A program made the translations under genes and the position numbers. Below are positions 36,480 through 47,390 of a DNA stretch of 64,000 nt, piece by piece; within the stretch, counting starts at the first letter, position 1, and each line of letters opens with the position of its first letter. The notes below the pieces were generated by a model. The model worked only from the letters and a program-made list of their open reading frames with translations. It searched no databases and had not been told where the DNA came from. This DNA is from Lotus japonicus (taxonomy: Eukaryota > Streptophyta > Magnoliopsida > Fabales > Fabaceae): assembly GCF_012489685.1 (NCBI RefSeq), contig NC_080046.1, positions 21,779,038 through 21,843,037 of the forward strand, read 5' to 3'.

Positions 36480-36933
36480 CTCGATCTTGCAGCGCTCTCC
36501 ACCCTCCGATCCTCCATCTCCTCCCTCCAATCCTCCCTCCGCCGCCTCCGATCCGAACTCTCCGAGCCTCACCGCTCAATCGCTACAAAAACCTCCCAGC
36601 TCTCCAACCTCCACCGAACTACCGAGCTTCTCCAGCACTCCGTCCGCGCCCTCCGCCTCTCCAAGAAGCTCCAAGACCTCATGGCAGCCGCCGATTTGGA
36701 TAAGCTCGACCTCGCCAAGGCCGCGCAGTTCCACTCCGAGATCATGAACCTCTACGACGAGTACGACCTCGCCGACATCGACGCCGTAGACGAGGAGCTC
36801 CGGTGGGTGAGGGAGAGCGGCGACGGGTTGAGGAGCGAAGCAATGAAGGTTCTGGAGGGGGGAATGGAAGGGTTGAACCAGGCAGTGGTTGGAACTGGGT
36901 TGCAGGTTTTCTACAATTTGGGTGAATTGAAGG
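36480..36933 (+). pseudogene. COG5: Captured COG5 first-exon fragment
   Basis: The plus-strand frame matches plant conserved oligomeric Golgi complex subunit 5, a tethering-complex subunit for retrograde Golgi vesicle traffic: LSTLRSSISSLQSSLRRLRS, LHRTTELLQHSVRALRLSKK, MAAADLDKLDLAKAAQFHSE and ELRWVRESGDGLRSEAMKVL. The identification is from memory of the family. The frame is open to GELKG. There the exon appears to end at a splice-donor-like GG/GTAATT (36934), and the ORF stops three codons later. Presence of the intron start means genomic DNA, not cDNA, was captured. The GC-rich coding style differs from the surroundings. The N-terminus before about residue 75 and everything downstream are missing, so it cannot make COG5. 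Confidence 0.85.
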
Positions 36934-37329
36934 GTAATTAGATTTAGGTTTTATTTTTTAGGAAATGAGTTGGAAATAAAATAAAATGAAAATATTAATT
37001 GGTATTTAAAAAAAAATTATAAAAGCCATGCGGAAAAAAAAAATTAAGACACATCAGTGGCTGACACACTTTGACCTTAATTGAATTAAAAAAAATTTCT
37101 TAGGGACCCAATTTGATGCAAAAATTTTACAGGTCCTGGAACTGATTCCCTTTACAATTCCAGGGGCCTTCTGATGTATTAAGCCTAAAAATTAAATAAG
37201 TTGCAGTTGTGCTTTGCGACTTTCTTTTTTGAGTTGGAAATTACAATTTCAACTTAATTACCCCAGTTTCATAATTTTTAAAACCTACACTAGATAATGT
37301 AAACCCATCATTCCATTATCTTAAATAGG

Positions 37330-39414
37330 ATGAGAGAGAATTGGAGAGAGAAGGGGAGAGAACAGTGGAGAGAGAAGGGAAACGAGAAGGAAAACCGCCA
37401 AACTGGGTGGTGCGTTCAGGCGAAAAAGGATGCGAAGGCAGGGAGAAGGATGAGGTACCATTCCAGTGATGGGGAGATCACTGCTTTCTTCTTCTCTAAT
37501 TTTCCAGAGAACTTTGGGGAGAAGAATCTTTGGGGAATTTTTCAGCGGTATGACAGGGTTTGGGATGTGTTCATTGCACCAAAGCGTGACAAGTTTGGGA
37601 AACACTTTGGCTTTGCTTGATTCTTAGACAACAAAAACCCGCTAAAGCTGGAACGCGAATTGGATACTATCATTATTTGGAGCACGAAAATGCATGTAAA
37701 TCTCCCTCGTTTTGAGAAACGTTCCGGCGTGGATGTCATGCAAATATTTACTCAGGTTCAACAGAAAAGGGATGGTTATCAGAGGGAGGTTAAGACGCAT
37801 AAGACTGGAAATAGCTTTCCGGGAATGACCAAATCTTTTGCTGCCATGGTGAAGAAGGGGGTGCCTAACTCTTTGGTTGCGACCCCAAAGGGCGGTGATC
37901 GCAAGGGCATGCAATTTGGTTCTAATAAGTACAGCTTTGCTCCAAAGACTGAGGAGTGGAAAGGGCCGATTGTCCACGAGACTCCTGACTGGCTATCACG
38001 CAGCCTGGTCGGGGTTGTGAAGAACATGGAAATTATCCCCGATCTTCTAAATTCGGCTATGCTTGATGGGTTCAACCTCATTCAAGTTCGCTACTTGGGA
38101 GACGACATGGTGCTGTTAATAGGACCGGAGGGTTTTGATTTGGAGGAAGCACTTAAGGATGCAGAGGATGGCCCAGATGCAGTGTTCGAGGTAATTTATC
38201 GTTGGTCTTCTACGGTTTCCCTGGATTACAGAATTACGTGGGTTAGGTGCATGGGCCTCCCGATCCATATGTGGAACTCATAGTGTTTCTCTGCAGTAGT
38301 AAAAACCAGCTGGCGAACTCATTAAGTTGGATGTGGCCACCTCTTCCCTTGCAAACCTAGAATATGGGAGAATTCTGGTTCGTACGAACTCACCCCATCG
38401 GATTTCCCATTACAGACAGGTGCTCATCAGGGGGTGACTTACCATATGCGTATTATGGAGGAGTTGATGGAACATTACCCTGTGCGAAAACCAGTGGTTA
38501 ATCAGGGATGCTCCGATGACGAGGATAGCGATATGGAGTGGCGGATGCAGGACATGGCCGTGGAGGGGCGCTCAAACGGTTCAGGGACGGAGTTTGAGGA
38601 GGATTTTTCGCTGTCGGATACCCTGATTCCGGTGACTAGAGAAACACAGGTGGCCACCTACGCTGCATTAACTGTTACGTTGGAAAATGGTAACGTACAA
38701 GGTGCATCGATCAACTGTCATAATAATGATAATGGTCTTTCCAACACCCATGATTGGGTGCCACCTTTTAATGATGAGGATTTTATTGGAGAAAGACCGG
38801 CGCATGATTGCAATGCATTGTAAGATTCAAATTCCCATCCTGATTGCAATGATTTGGAAGATTCTAATTCCTTTGTGGCCAACTCATGTGTGGTCCTCAC
38901 TGCCCAGGTTAATTTATTTACCTCCCCAATGGACCATAATGTTAACTTGGTGCGAACACTTAATGTGGGCCAGGAAGGTATTTTAAACGAGCCCAACTTG
39001 GAATCCCATGGTTTGACTGAGGTGGGCCGAGAGGATGGGTCGGTACCTCTTGTGGCCCAAGAAGCGGGTGTGGGTGAGCTTAATGGAGTAGAGGACTTGG
39101 TTCAGGAGCCTGTGATTCTGCATACTGAACATCACACAGAGGAAGGAGACACAGTTGTGGGAGTGACAAATCCGCTACCTCTGACCGCTTCTGATGGGGC
39201 GGGTGATCGGCGGTCTCTAGTGGAGGAGGGGGGGGAACGATGCTACTGGCCGCTCGGGGTTTGACCTCAACCTCCCCACTCAGGTGGAAGTTGCAGTGGA
39301 AGTCAGAAATCAATTTGAAGCTTTGTGTCGCAACTCTAGGTCGAGCAATTCTGATGGTGGCATGCATCAGAGGGAGACGTCTCAGCCAGTTTCCTTGAAT
39401 TCAACCCAAAGAAG
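37330..39414 (+). pseudogene. LINE ORF1 remnant with RRM-like domain
   Basis: The first ATG begins a basic leader (MRENWREKGREQWREKGNEK), then an RNA-recognition-like segment (FFFSNFPENFGEKNLWGIF, GKHFGFA). An in-frame TGA at 37618 interrupts it, after which the same frame continues (FLDNKNPLKLERELD, MHVNLPRFEKR) to 38283. Further pieces follow at 38434-38823 and 38854-39264. This matches ORF1 of legume-type LINEs, the RNA-binding partner of ORF2. The ORF is interrupted at 39414 by the composite LTR insertion and resumes at 43050. Confidence 0.75.
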
Positions 39415-39419
39415 AGAGC

Positions 39420-42400
39420 TGTAACACCCCGATTTCCAGGTGTCACTTTAGTAACCAAAAATAAACTTTACGCGGAAAACAGGTAATTTTTTTTTTCCGT
39501 TTTCTTTCCTTTAAATCAAAACGATAAGGAAGTAAAGACAAAACCCAACAACTAAACTAACTGATATACAATATATACACATGTACAGCCTCAGCTGCAC
39601 TCCACGTCACGCGAACCCGCAGTGACTCTCAAGTAGTGTGCCCTTAGGCAAATATATACAGACCCAGAAGTGTAAGTGAGAAAATTATAATTACAAACCA
39701 CTAGGAGAAAGTCGGCCTCAATATGGCCTAAGCAAAGACCCCTATGGTCCAACTGACTCACTGTGATCCCTCAGTAAGAGAACCACATGAAAAGTCATGC
39801 GTCGGAAACCTACCCGATCCCAAAAGCAAAACGAATCAGAGCTCTACACAAAACATGACGCCTGCCCGAACCTAACCTCCCAGTGCCAAACCCACAACGA
39901 TCTGAAGTCGGCAAGTTGAAGCTCAACTCTATGCGCCATAGAACTCCTTTCGTCAGACGTCCACGCTCGTCAGTCCGGTCCTCCATGACCCTTCCCCGAT
40001 ACGTCGCCCGGTGACCAGCTACATCGATCACCCAAGCGGTGGGGGCATCCCGATCCAGCAGCTCATATCTGATCCCCCTCGAGGGAGAGACCGTCGAGAA
40101 CCAGTCGACCATCGACATCTGGCAGCAGGCCGACCGCCCAAACACAAACATACAAACAAAGCCAAGGCGCTAGGGTCAACTCACAGCAATAAGTACATAT
40201 ACACTCAACATGTGACGGGGTATATATATATGTTGTTATATAAGCATATAAGTAATCCTAGCATGTTATGGCTCTAACATTGCTTCAATAAACAAACAGC
40301 ACACAGTCTCAGTCAGCATGAATGTATGCGTGAAATGCACAATATGAATCCGGATTTGTGACGCGTTCCCGTTCGCCACAAGTGAAGCATTTTCACTATG
40401 GATGGACCATTCCCGTTATCCATCCTGGATGAAATCCATCCTGGATGAACCATTCCCGTTATTCATCCTTGGTGAACCATTCCCGTTATTCACCGAATGA
40501 TGAACCATTCCCGTTATTCATCATTAATGCAAGGTGAACCATTCCCGTTATTCACCATGATATGCACAGGTGAACCATTCCCGTTATTCACCCGATTGAA
40601 TGCAACGTGGTTAGCCAAACAACGAATCGTCCTTACCACGAAAGTGTCTAGCTCACAACCCAATCTCAACAACCCAATGAGTTAGTGTCGGTCAATACAA
40701 CACAACTCGGAGTAAGTGTCGGTCAATACAACACAGCTCCACCAACAAAAATACACAAGGGTCTAGTGTCGGTCAATACAACACAGCCCAACAACAAGAG
40801 CACTAGGTGTCGGTCAATACAACACGGCTCCACAACACTCCCCAAGAGTACTAAAGTACTCGGTGACTTCAATCATCACCACAGCTCACCTTAGTGGCTT
40901 TCCCCAATTCCGATAACTCACAGCAAAGGTCGACTTTTCCCCGTCTTTCGTAAATATTTTCCCCATCAGTTTTCCTATACTTAAACATTAATAAAAATGA
41001 TTTCAATTCAGATTAGTCAGGTTATGAGTTTATTTCTCAAAATCTAGGTTTCCCAAGTCTTTAGTTTACAAAATTCTATTCATTCTAGGTTTTCCGAAAA
41101 CCAACCACCCAAAAGAAGTTTCCCGGGGAAAGTCTATGTAAACCAACAAATACCAACAGGCTAAGTCTCAAACCCCTCATTTGAACTTGCCTAGGGTTGC
41201 TCATCCAACCCGAAACATCAAAGATCACCAGATCAATGAATCTCCACTCCGAAGTTGCGTCAAAACGCACAATCCAACAAAGCACAACATCACAACATCA
41301 GTTCATCAACATAATCAACATCAAAGTAAAGCATAAGTCGAATTGATCGACGCCTATCATGCATTCATAGCTAATATATATGTAAGTTGCCCTAACCTCG
41401 AGCTGTTCCAGCTTCGCAAACAAAGTTCTCCTCAAACAATTGCTCTGAGTCTTCCAAAGTTCCCTCAACTGAACCTCGGAGAAAAACAAAGCAGAATCCA
41501 AACAAAATCGATTAGTTCGATCGCAAAACAACAAATCCTAAAGGCACGAAGTCAGATTATAGCTTTACGACAATAAAGTTTCGAAATGTGAGACAAAAAG
41601 AGTTTTGAGTCAATTTTTCAGATCCTGGACAACTGAATCGCAATCAGAGTTTACTGACAGAGGTTTTAGACTCAGGGGAAAATAAGGAACATAACCCAAG
41701 CGAGAAATCAGAGAAATCGGACAATTTTAGAAAAAGCTCAAAACTTAGAGCACAGAAACGACTTCAGAAACGCAACAGAAACAACAATCAGAGGCAGGAT
41801 TCATGATAGTTACCTCGATACCTAGAAGTAGGGACGAACTGCACGAAGATTGGTCAAGTTTTCGCGAAAAATCTTCTTCTCCCTTGCTCCCTAGAACTCG
41901 CGGCCTTGGAGGAAAGAAAATGGCAAGATTTTGCTTTTTCGAGCTATTTATAGGCGGGTGAAATCGCGGGAAAATGAAAATTTCGCGATTCCGATTTTTG
42001 CAGCACGATCACCGTGAAATTCTAAGAGAGATTCTGGCGTCAGAAATCCAGAACTCAAAACAAATATCTATGATATGGGAAAAACGATATCGAAAATCTC
42101 AAAAGCGGTGTAAGTTAAATCTGTCCCGAAAAACTACTTTTTGCTGTGGTCGCCGGACGACAAAACTTCCTTCTGAAGAAAGATTGGAAACGTCGAAACA
42201 AATCTGGCAGCGCGGACGGAATCTTCGTTAGAAGTCCCGAATAGAAAAAGTCTTCATCCATTGCTCGAAAATAGGGTTTCGAAGCAAAGAAATTAGCGTC
42301 GGCGGACATCCGAAAAGTGAAACCTATCGTGCGTACAGTCCAGAGTTCCGAAATGAAATGCTGGTCGAAGGAAAAATAAAGAGAATCTTTAAATTTTCCA

Positions 42401-42644
42401 AGAATTCGAAATATCGCCTAAACATTGCTTTAAAAGCGAAATTAGCCTATTCTGGACATGCTCGCCATAAGGCAGGTGTGCAGACGACTCGCACTAGCTC
42501 CGAAAGAAACAACGCCACATTCCTCGAGCAATTCCTGAACTTTCTTCTTCATTAATCTTTGTCAAATATCAAACTCCTGTCACACTTACACTGATTCCAC
42601 GCGTGAGTCGGAAATTAACTTGTTCCGAAAATCCGGGTCTTACA
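39420..42644 (-). repeat. Chromovirus solo LTR, minus strand (3225 bp)
   Basis: Reverse-complemented it begins TGTAAGACCCGGATTTTCGG and ends ATCGGGGTGTTACA. It is very similar to the 5' LTR at 1-2924. It includes repeated CCATTCCCGTTATTCA motifs (40387-40595) and four copies of TGTCGGTCAATACAACAC (40685-40830). A minus-strand TATA-like TATAAATAG is at about 41945. No internal region or second LTR is present. Confidence 0.9.
39810..40151 (-). other. LTR-embedded ORF, solo-LTR copy
   Basis: 113 codons in the sense direction of the LTR, containing WVIDVAGHRATYRGRVMEDR and SFNLP. It corresponds to the ORF at 32040-32471 in the diverged LTR. No family recognised. Confidence 0.35.
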
Positions 42645-42650
42645 ATTGCC

Positions 42651-43044
42651 TGTGACGCCCGGGGCCGACGAGGGCGGGGAGTGATCGCCGGTGCAGTGAG
42701 GCACGGACAAGGAGCGGCTCCTGACAGGCTTCTAGGCGGAGGGGCACATGAATGAACCGATTTCACACCCGAACAAGAGGTATTCCGAGACTGTATAGGG
42801 ATGGACTATACAGTTGAGGAGGGCATACATGATTTGATTGGTACTACTCATAACAACAAGTTTCAACTTCTTTTCGGGAGCCCAACTCATAAGAACTCCA
42901 TGGTTAAGTGTGCTAGCCTTGGAGCAATATTATGATGGGTGACCTCCTGGGAAGTTTTCCCGGGAAGTGCGTGAGTGAGGACAAAGCGCACTGAAAAGAC
43001 CCGTGTTGTTACCGTGAGGCCAGTCGTCAGATCGGGATGTTACA
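42651..43044 (+). mobile_element. Cassandra (TRIM) LTR with 5S rRNA-like segment
   Basis: 394 bp, beginning TGTGACGCCCGGGG and ending ATCGGGATGTTACA. About 42881-42960 resembles the 3' two-thirds of plant 5S rRNA: AGAACTCC, GGTTAAGTGTGCT, ATGGGTGACCTCCTGGGAAG. It thus carries 5S-type RNA polymerase III internal promoter elements. 5S-bearing LTRs are the hallmark of Cassandra, a non-autonomous terminal-repeat retrotransposon. Only one LTR is seen. Confidence 0.85.
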
Positions 43045-43049
43045 AGAGC

Positions 43050-46000
43050 GATGACAACATGTCAGGGATGTGCTCGAAGATCCTCGAATCCCAACCTTCT
43101 GGGCAAAGGTTGGGTCGGGTGAAGCTTAGTTCTTGTGGGACATTGGTAAAGCTTGTGGTGTGTCTTTCAAGGGCCTAAATGAGGAGATTATTAGAAGAAT
43201 GGTTGATCTGCAACAACGTGATGATGTAAATTCAGGGAGTGCGCTACCTCGCACCAATGGCGGGATTAATGGTAACAATTAATGAAGCTACTCTCATATA
43301 ATGTTAGGGGGCTGGGCGACGGTGCCAAAAGAAGGATGTTTAGGGAAGTTCTTTGTCAGAATCAGGTTGATTTGCTCTGTATTCAGGAGACCAAATCTCA
43401 TTCCATTGATCGCCGTGTTTGTGCCTAGCTTTGGGGGGATTCTGAGTTCAGTTGGAAAGCTATTCATGCTGTGAATTGGGGAGGTGGCTTATTATGTGTT
43501 AGGAAACTTACAGCTTTTGTTTTGCAGGTGTGTGTCGAGGGCCCTGGCTTTGTAGGTCTTGTTGGGTCTTGGAGCAATTCTCAACAGCAATGTGTTATTG
43601 TCAATATTTATTCCTCAGGCTCTTTGGAGGAAAAAATTGGTTACCTGGAATGCTTTGCAGGATTGGCGGAGGGATTGCACGATCTTACCTTGGTGCATTG
43701 CGGGAGACTTCAATGCGGTTCGGTGTGCGGAGGAACGTCGTGGTATCATTGGGGTTCTTAGTTCACAACGCATAGATATGGAGGAATTTAATTCATTTAT
43801 TTCTGAGATGAACCTGGAGGATGTTCCTTTGGCAGGAAATAAATTCACTTGGTTTCGACCAAATAATCAAGCCCAAAGTAGGATTGATCGGTTTTTGATT
43901 TCAGCCGAGTGGAATGAATTGTGACCTAATTGCTCGCAGTTGGTTTTGGACCGTAGCATTTCAGATCATTGCCCACTATTGTTTCGGCAGCGTTGTGACA
44001 ATTGGGACCTAAACCCTTTCGGGTTCTGAACTGCTGGTTGGAGGATCCTCGTTTGACTGCTGTTGTGTCTAAATCTTGGGTTGATTGCAAGGTTAGTGGT
44101 TGAGGAGCGTTTATCTTGAAGGAGAAATTAAAGAATCTGAGGTATAATTTGAAAGAGTGGAATTTAGGCGTTTTCGGGAACTTGAAAGCGAGGAAGGATG
44201 TTCTTGTTCAGCAGATAAACTCTCTAGATGCTAAGCAAGTGGATGGTGGATTATCTGATGCGGAATAATTGCAGCACTCTGAACTCTCTACTGAATTTAG
44301 GAGTGTGCTTCGTCATAGGAGTCTTTGCTTTGCCAGAAGGCTAGACTGAAGTGGATTTCTGAGGGGGACGAAAACACTCATTTCTTTCATTCAATGATCA
44401 ATTGGAAGAGGAGATCAAACTCGGTTGCGGGTTTGCTTATTGATGGGTTATGGAGTGAGGATCCAGATCAGGTGAAATCCGAGGTTCAGAGGTTTTTTGC
44501 ACAAAAATTTAAAACAGATTCATGGTGTCGGCCAACATTAGATGAGGTTCATTTTAATTCTGTTTATGAAGCTGATAATCTATCTTTAACTACACAGATT
44601 TCTGTAGGTCTCAAGGAAGGGGTTTGGAGTTGTGGTGGAGATAAAAGCCCGAGCCCGGACGGGTTTAATTTCAGGTTTATTCAGAAATTTTGGAGCTTCA
44701 TGAAGGATGACTTCTTTAAGACGGCTAAGGAATTTTGGCGTCGTGTGGCGTGGCCTAAAGGGGTGAATGCCTCTTTTATTGCTCTCATACCCAAGGTGAA
44801 CTCACCCCATAACCTCAATGATTTCAGGCCAATCTGTCTTATTAATTGCATTTATAAGGTCATTTCATTTTCAGGCCAATCTCTCTTATTGATTGTGGCA
44901 GAAGGTCTTAACATATTATTTTTGAATTCTGTTCACTTGAGTTTTTTTTTCAGGTTACAAGGTTGGTGGTAGGGACAATTTCTTAGTGTCCCTTCTCTAG
45001 TTCGCTGATGACACCATCTTCTTGGGTGAAGCTTCTGTCCAAAATGTGATTGTGATTAAAGTTGTCCTTTGTTGCTTTGAGATGATCTCCAGCCTCGAGG
45101 TGAACTTTATCAAGAGTAAACTTGCTGGTTTATCTATTGCTGACTTTCTTGCTGGGCGGTTCGCTTCAATTATGAATTGTAAGCTTATGTCGATCCCCTT
45201 TGTATATTTGGGCATCCCGATTGGAGGAAGGCCTGATAGACTCTTGACTTGGGAACCAATCATTAACAAGTTTAAGAGTAGGCTCTCTATGTGGCGGAAG
45301 AAAAATGTTTCATTTAGGGGGAGGATTTGTCTCATCCAGAGTGTGTTATCAGCCCTACCTCTGTTGTATGGTGAAGATTTGTACCAGGCTTAAGAGGATT
45401 TTTCTTTGGGGAGGTGCTGGGGACGATCGAAAAATTTGGTGGGTTAAGTGGATTTCAGTTTGCCAATCAAAGGACGCGGGTGGTTTAGGGATTAAGGACC
45501 TTGAATTGTTTAATCGAGCTCTCCTTGGTAAATGGGTTTGGCGATGGCGCAGGGAGCCTTCTACTTTGTGGTGTCGGGTGATTCAAGCCAAGTATGGAGA
45601 TAATTCCTGCAATAAACTCTATTCTTGGTGGCGAGACATCTATTAGAAATTGGAATGCCTATACTCAACCACAAAAATTAGCTCAAGAGTTGAGGTTTGC
45701 ACTATCCTTATAAAGGCTATATATGCTCTATCTCTAGCCAATGTGAGACTTCTAACAACATCCATAGAGCTTGTATCAAGGATTCTTTGAACGGGTTTGT
45801 GGAGGGAAGCAAGAAATCAGTGCGAGGTGGGGATGCTACGACACTATGGCATGAGGACTGGTTGGGTCAAGGCTGCCTTCGAGAGAAATATTTACGGCTG
45901 TATAATCTCTCAAATCAGAGGTGGTTGCAGATCAGTGATTGTGGTGTTTGGGCTGATGGTGTTTGGGATTGGAAGCTCCGTTGGAGACGTTCGTTACGGG

Positions 46001-46857
46001 GGCGTGAACTGGTTTGGGAACAATCCATTCTTCAAGAGCTTCGTTCAGTGTCTCTGTGTGAGGGCTGCCCTGATATGTGGTCTTGGGATGTGGCTGTGGA
46101 TGGCATTTACTCTGTAAGCTCTGCGCATTCTTTTCTGCAGGAGCACGAGCAGCCAGCCTTGGACCCTTGTTTTCCAGCCCTTTGGAAGTCCTTTTGTTCT
46201 TCAAATGTAAAGGCCTTCACTTGGAGCTATTGCTGGACCGGATTGCAAGTAAAGAAAACCTTCTGAAGCGGCACATTCTTGTCTCCTTGGATGATGCTCA
46301 TTGCGTGTTATGTCAGGACGAGTTGGAGACTTGCTTTCATTTGATTTTCTCATGCTCTTTCTCGGTGGGTATTTGACAGTCCTGTTTCTCTTGGCTGGGG
46401 GTTCCGTATTTCTCTGCTACTTCAGCCCGTGAGCACTTCCTTGCCAAAACAGCGGATGTCGCATACAGTTTGGATGACAATAGCTTGGTCTCTTTGGCTG
46501 TTAAGGAATGAGGTGACTTTTAGGGATGGTTCAGCAGAGGTGGATTTAGTTCTAGAATTGATTAAGAGACGTTTTTGGCAGTGGATTAATGATAATCTCA
46601 CTAATTTCCAGTACTCTTTTCCTGTTTGGTCTTACTCTCCCCTTAATTGTATCCTAAGTAGTTAATCTATCCGTTAGTTGGGCTGCTGTTTTGGTTAGTG
46701 TTTGCTTATGTTGGGAGCTGTTTCTGATTTTGTTGGTGGGGGGTTCTGTTTTGGCTTTTTCTCTTGCTTGTTTTGCTCTTTTTTTCTTTCTTTGTATATT
46801 GGATGAAGTACCCCTTGTACTTCTATTCAATAAAATTTAGCTTATCTAAAAAAAAAT
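43050..46857 (+). pseudogene. LINE: end of ORF1, ORF2 remnant and 3' UTR
   Basis: ORF1 ends at TAA (43280-43282), overlapping the ORF2 ATG (43282) as TAATG. ORF2 starts MKLLSYNVRGLGDGAKRRMF, an apurinic-type endonuclease with QETK. A stop lies near 43427 and a frameshift near 43620, then IAGDFNAV and FTWFRP follow. Reverse transcriptase pieces are 44325-44870 (GDENTHFFH, SPSPDGFNF, LIPKVNSPHNLNDFRPI) and 45002-45390 with the active site FADDTIFLG. Between them about 130 bases do not fit. A zf-RVT region continues to 46665. The 3' UTR ends TTCAATAAAATTTAGC and a short A run. Multiple breaks make it dead. A weak possible target duplication (AATGTAAA near 37296 and 46855) was noted. Confidence 0.85.
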
Positions 46858-47038
46858 GTAAAATCATAGCACAACTATAGGAAAAAAGCCCCACATTTAT
46901 TGTTATACTCTTCAATATAAGAAGATTATTAAACTTAAAAGTTCAAAATATTACAAATTTATTCCATGACACGCTCAAACTCAACACTAATTTATTCCTG
47001 TGGGGAATGCACGTATGTGCAGTTATGCATCATCAAAT

Positions 47039-47390
47039 CTATATTTTCTTGACACAGGCATTCAACTCCTCGTCTGCTTCGAACTTTGCCATGTCCTCCA
47101 CCGCCATGCTAACGTACGCCTCTATCCCACCACCGTTCTTGGCGTCAACAAACACAACCAGATTCTTAAAAGTTAAAGCAGCCGAACCCACCCATGTTGG
47201 TTTTCCCCAACCAAAATCAGCTTCATACAGAGGAAACCTACACAGACTTGTGAAATTAAACGGCACCAACTCTTCCTTTAAAAGTAACCTCTCTACATTA
47301 TCCATAAGAAAACTCAAATGATCATTTCCTTCTTGTAGTTTTCTCATGAAATCCTTGTCAATCTTCTTTATCTGATTCCTTACCTATTAC
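47039..47390 (-). pseudogene. BAHD acyltransferase C-terminal exon fragment
   Basis: On the minus strand the frame reads VRNQIKKIDKDF, MRKLQEGNDHLSFL, FPLYEADFGWGKPTWVG, then a DAK/GGGIEAYVSM segment and DMAKFEADEELN. DFGWGKP is the conserved C-terminal motif of BAHD acyl-CoA-dependent acyltransferases, which acylate specialised metabolites in the cytosol. A splice-acceptor-like TTTGTAATAG precedes the exon near 47390. The HXXXD catalytic motif and the rest of the roughly 440-residue protein were not found in the next 1.5 kb. It is a truncated fragment, or an isolated last exon whose upstream part is too diverged to see. Confidence 0.7.

Larger units (their letters stand above)
35484..37187. 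mobile_element. Pack-MULE-like element with captured gene fragments
   Basis: The ends are long imperfect inverted repeats. About 220 bases starting TAGGCTTAATACATCAGAAG at 35484 match the reverse complement of the sequence ending at 37187; the shared text includes GGGAATCAGTTCYAGG and CATCAAATTGGGTCCCTAAG. Between them lie a minus-strand LINE fragment and a plus-strand COG5 exon. No transposase was seen, so the element is non-autonomous. Long inverted repeats plus host-gene capture suggest a Mutator-like element, but I could not find a clean 9-10 bp target duplication (the flanks are A-rich). Confidence 0.7.
39415..43049. mobile_element. Composite insertion: inverted chromovirus LTR plus Cassandra LTR
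   Basis: The bases AGAGC occur at 39415-39419 and again at 43045-43049. Between them are a complete inverted chromovirus LTR (39420-42644), six bases (ATTGCC), and a complete Cassandra LTR (42651-43044). Neither LTR alone has matching flanks, but the outer pair matches. The outer ends form a terminal inverted repeat: TGTAACACCCCGAT on the left and TGTAACATCCCGAT as the reverse complement of the right. The surrounding LINE reads on across one AGAGC. Confidence 0.65.

Noticed and set aside
36681..36941. Functional COG5-related gene
   Set aside because: Only part of the first exon is present, it runs into intron sequence and a stop, and it sits inside inverted repeats.
42881..42960. 5S rRNA gene
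   Set aside because: Only the 3' two-thirds is present, diverged, and it lies inside a 394-bp unit with TG...CA ends that recurs at 52663; it is part of a Cassandra LTR.
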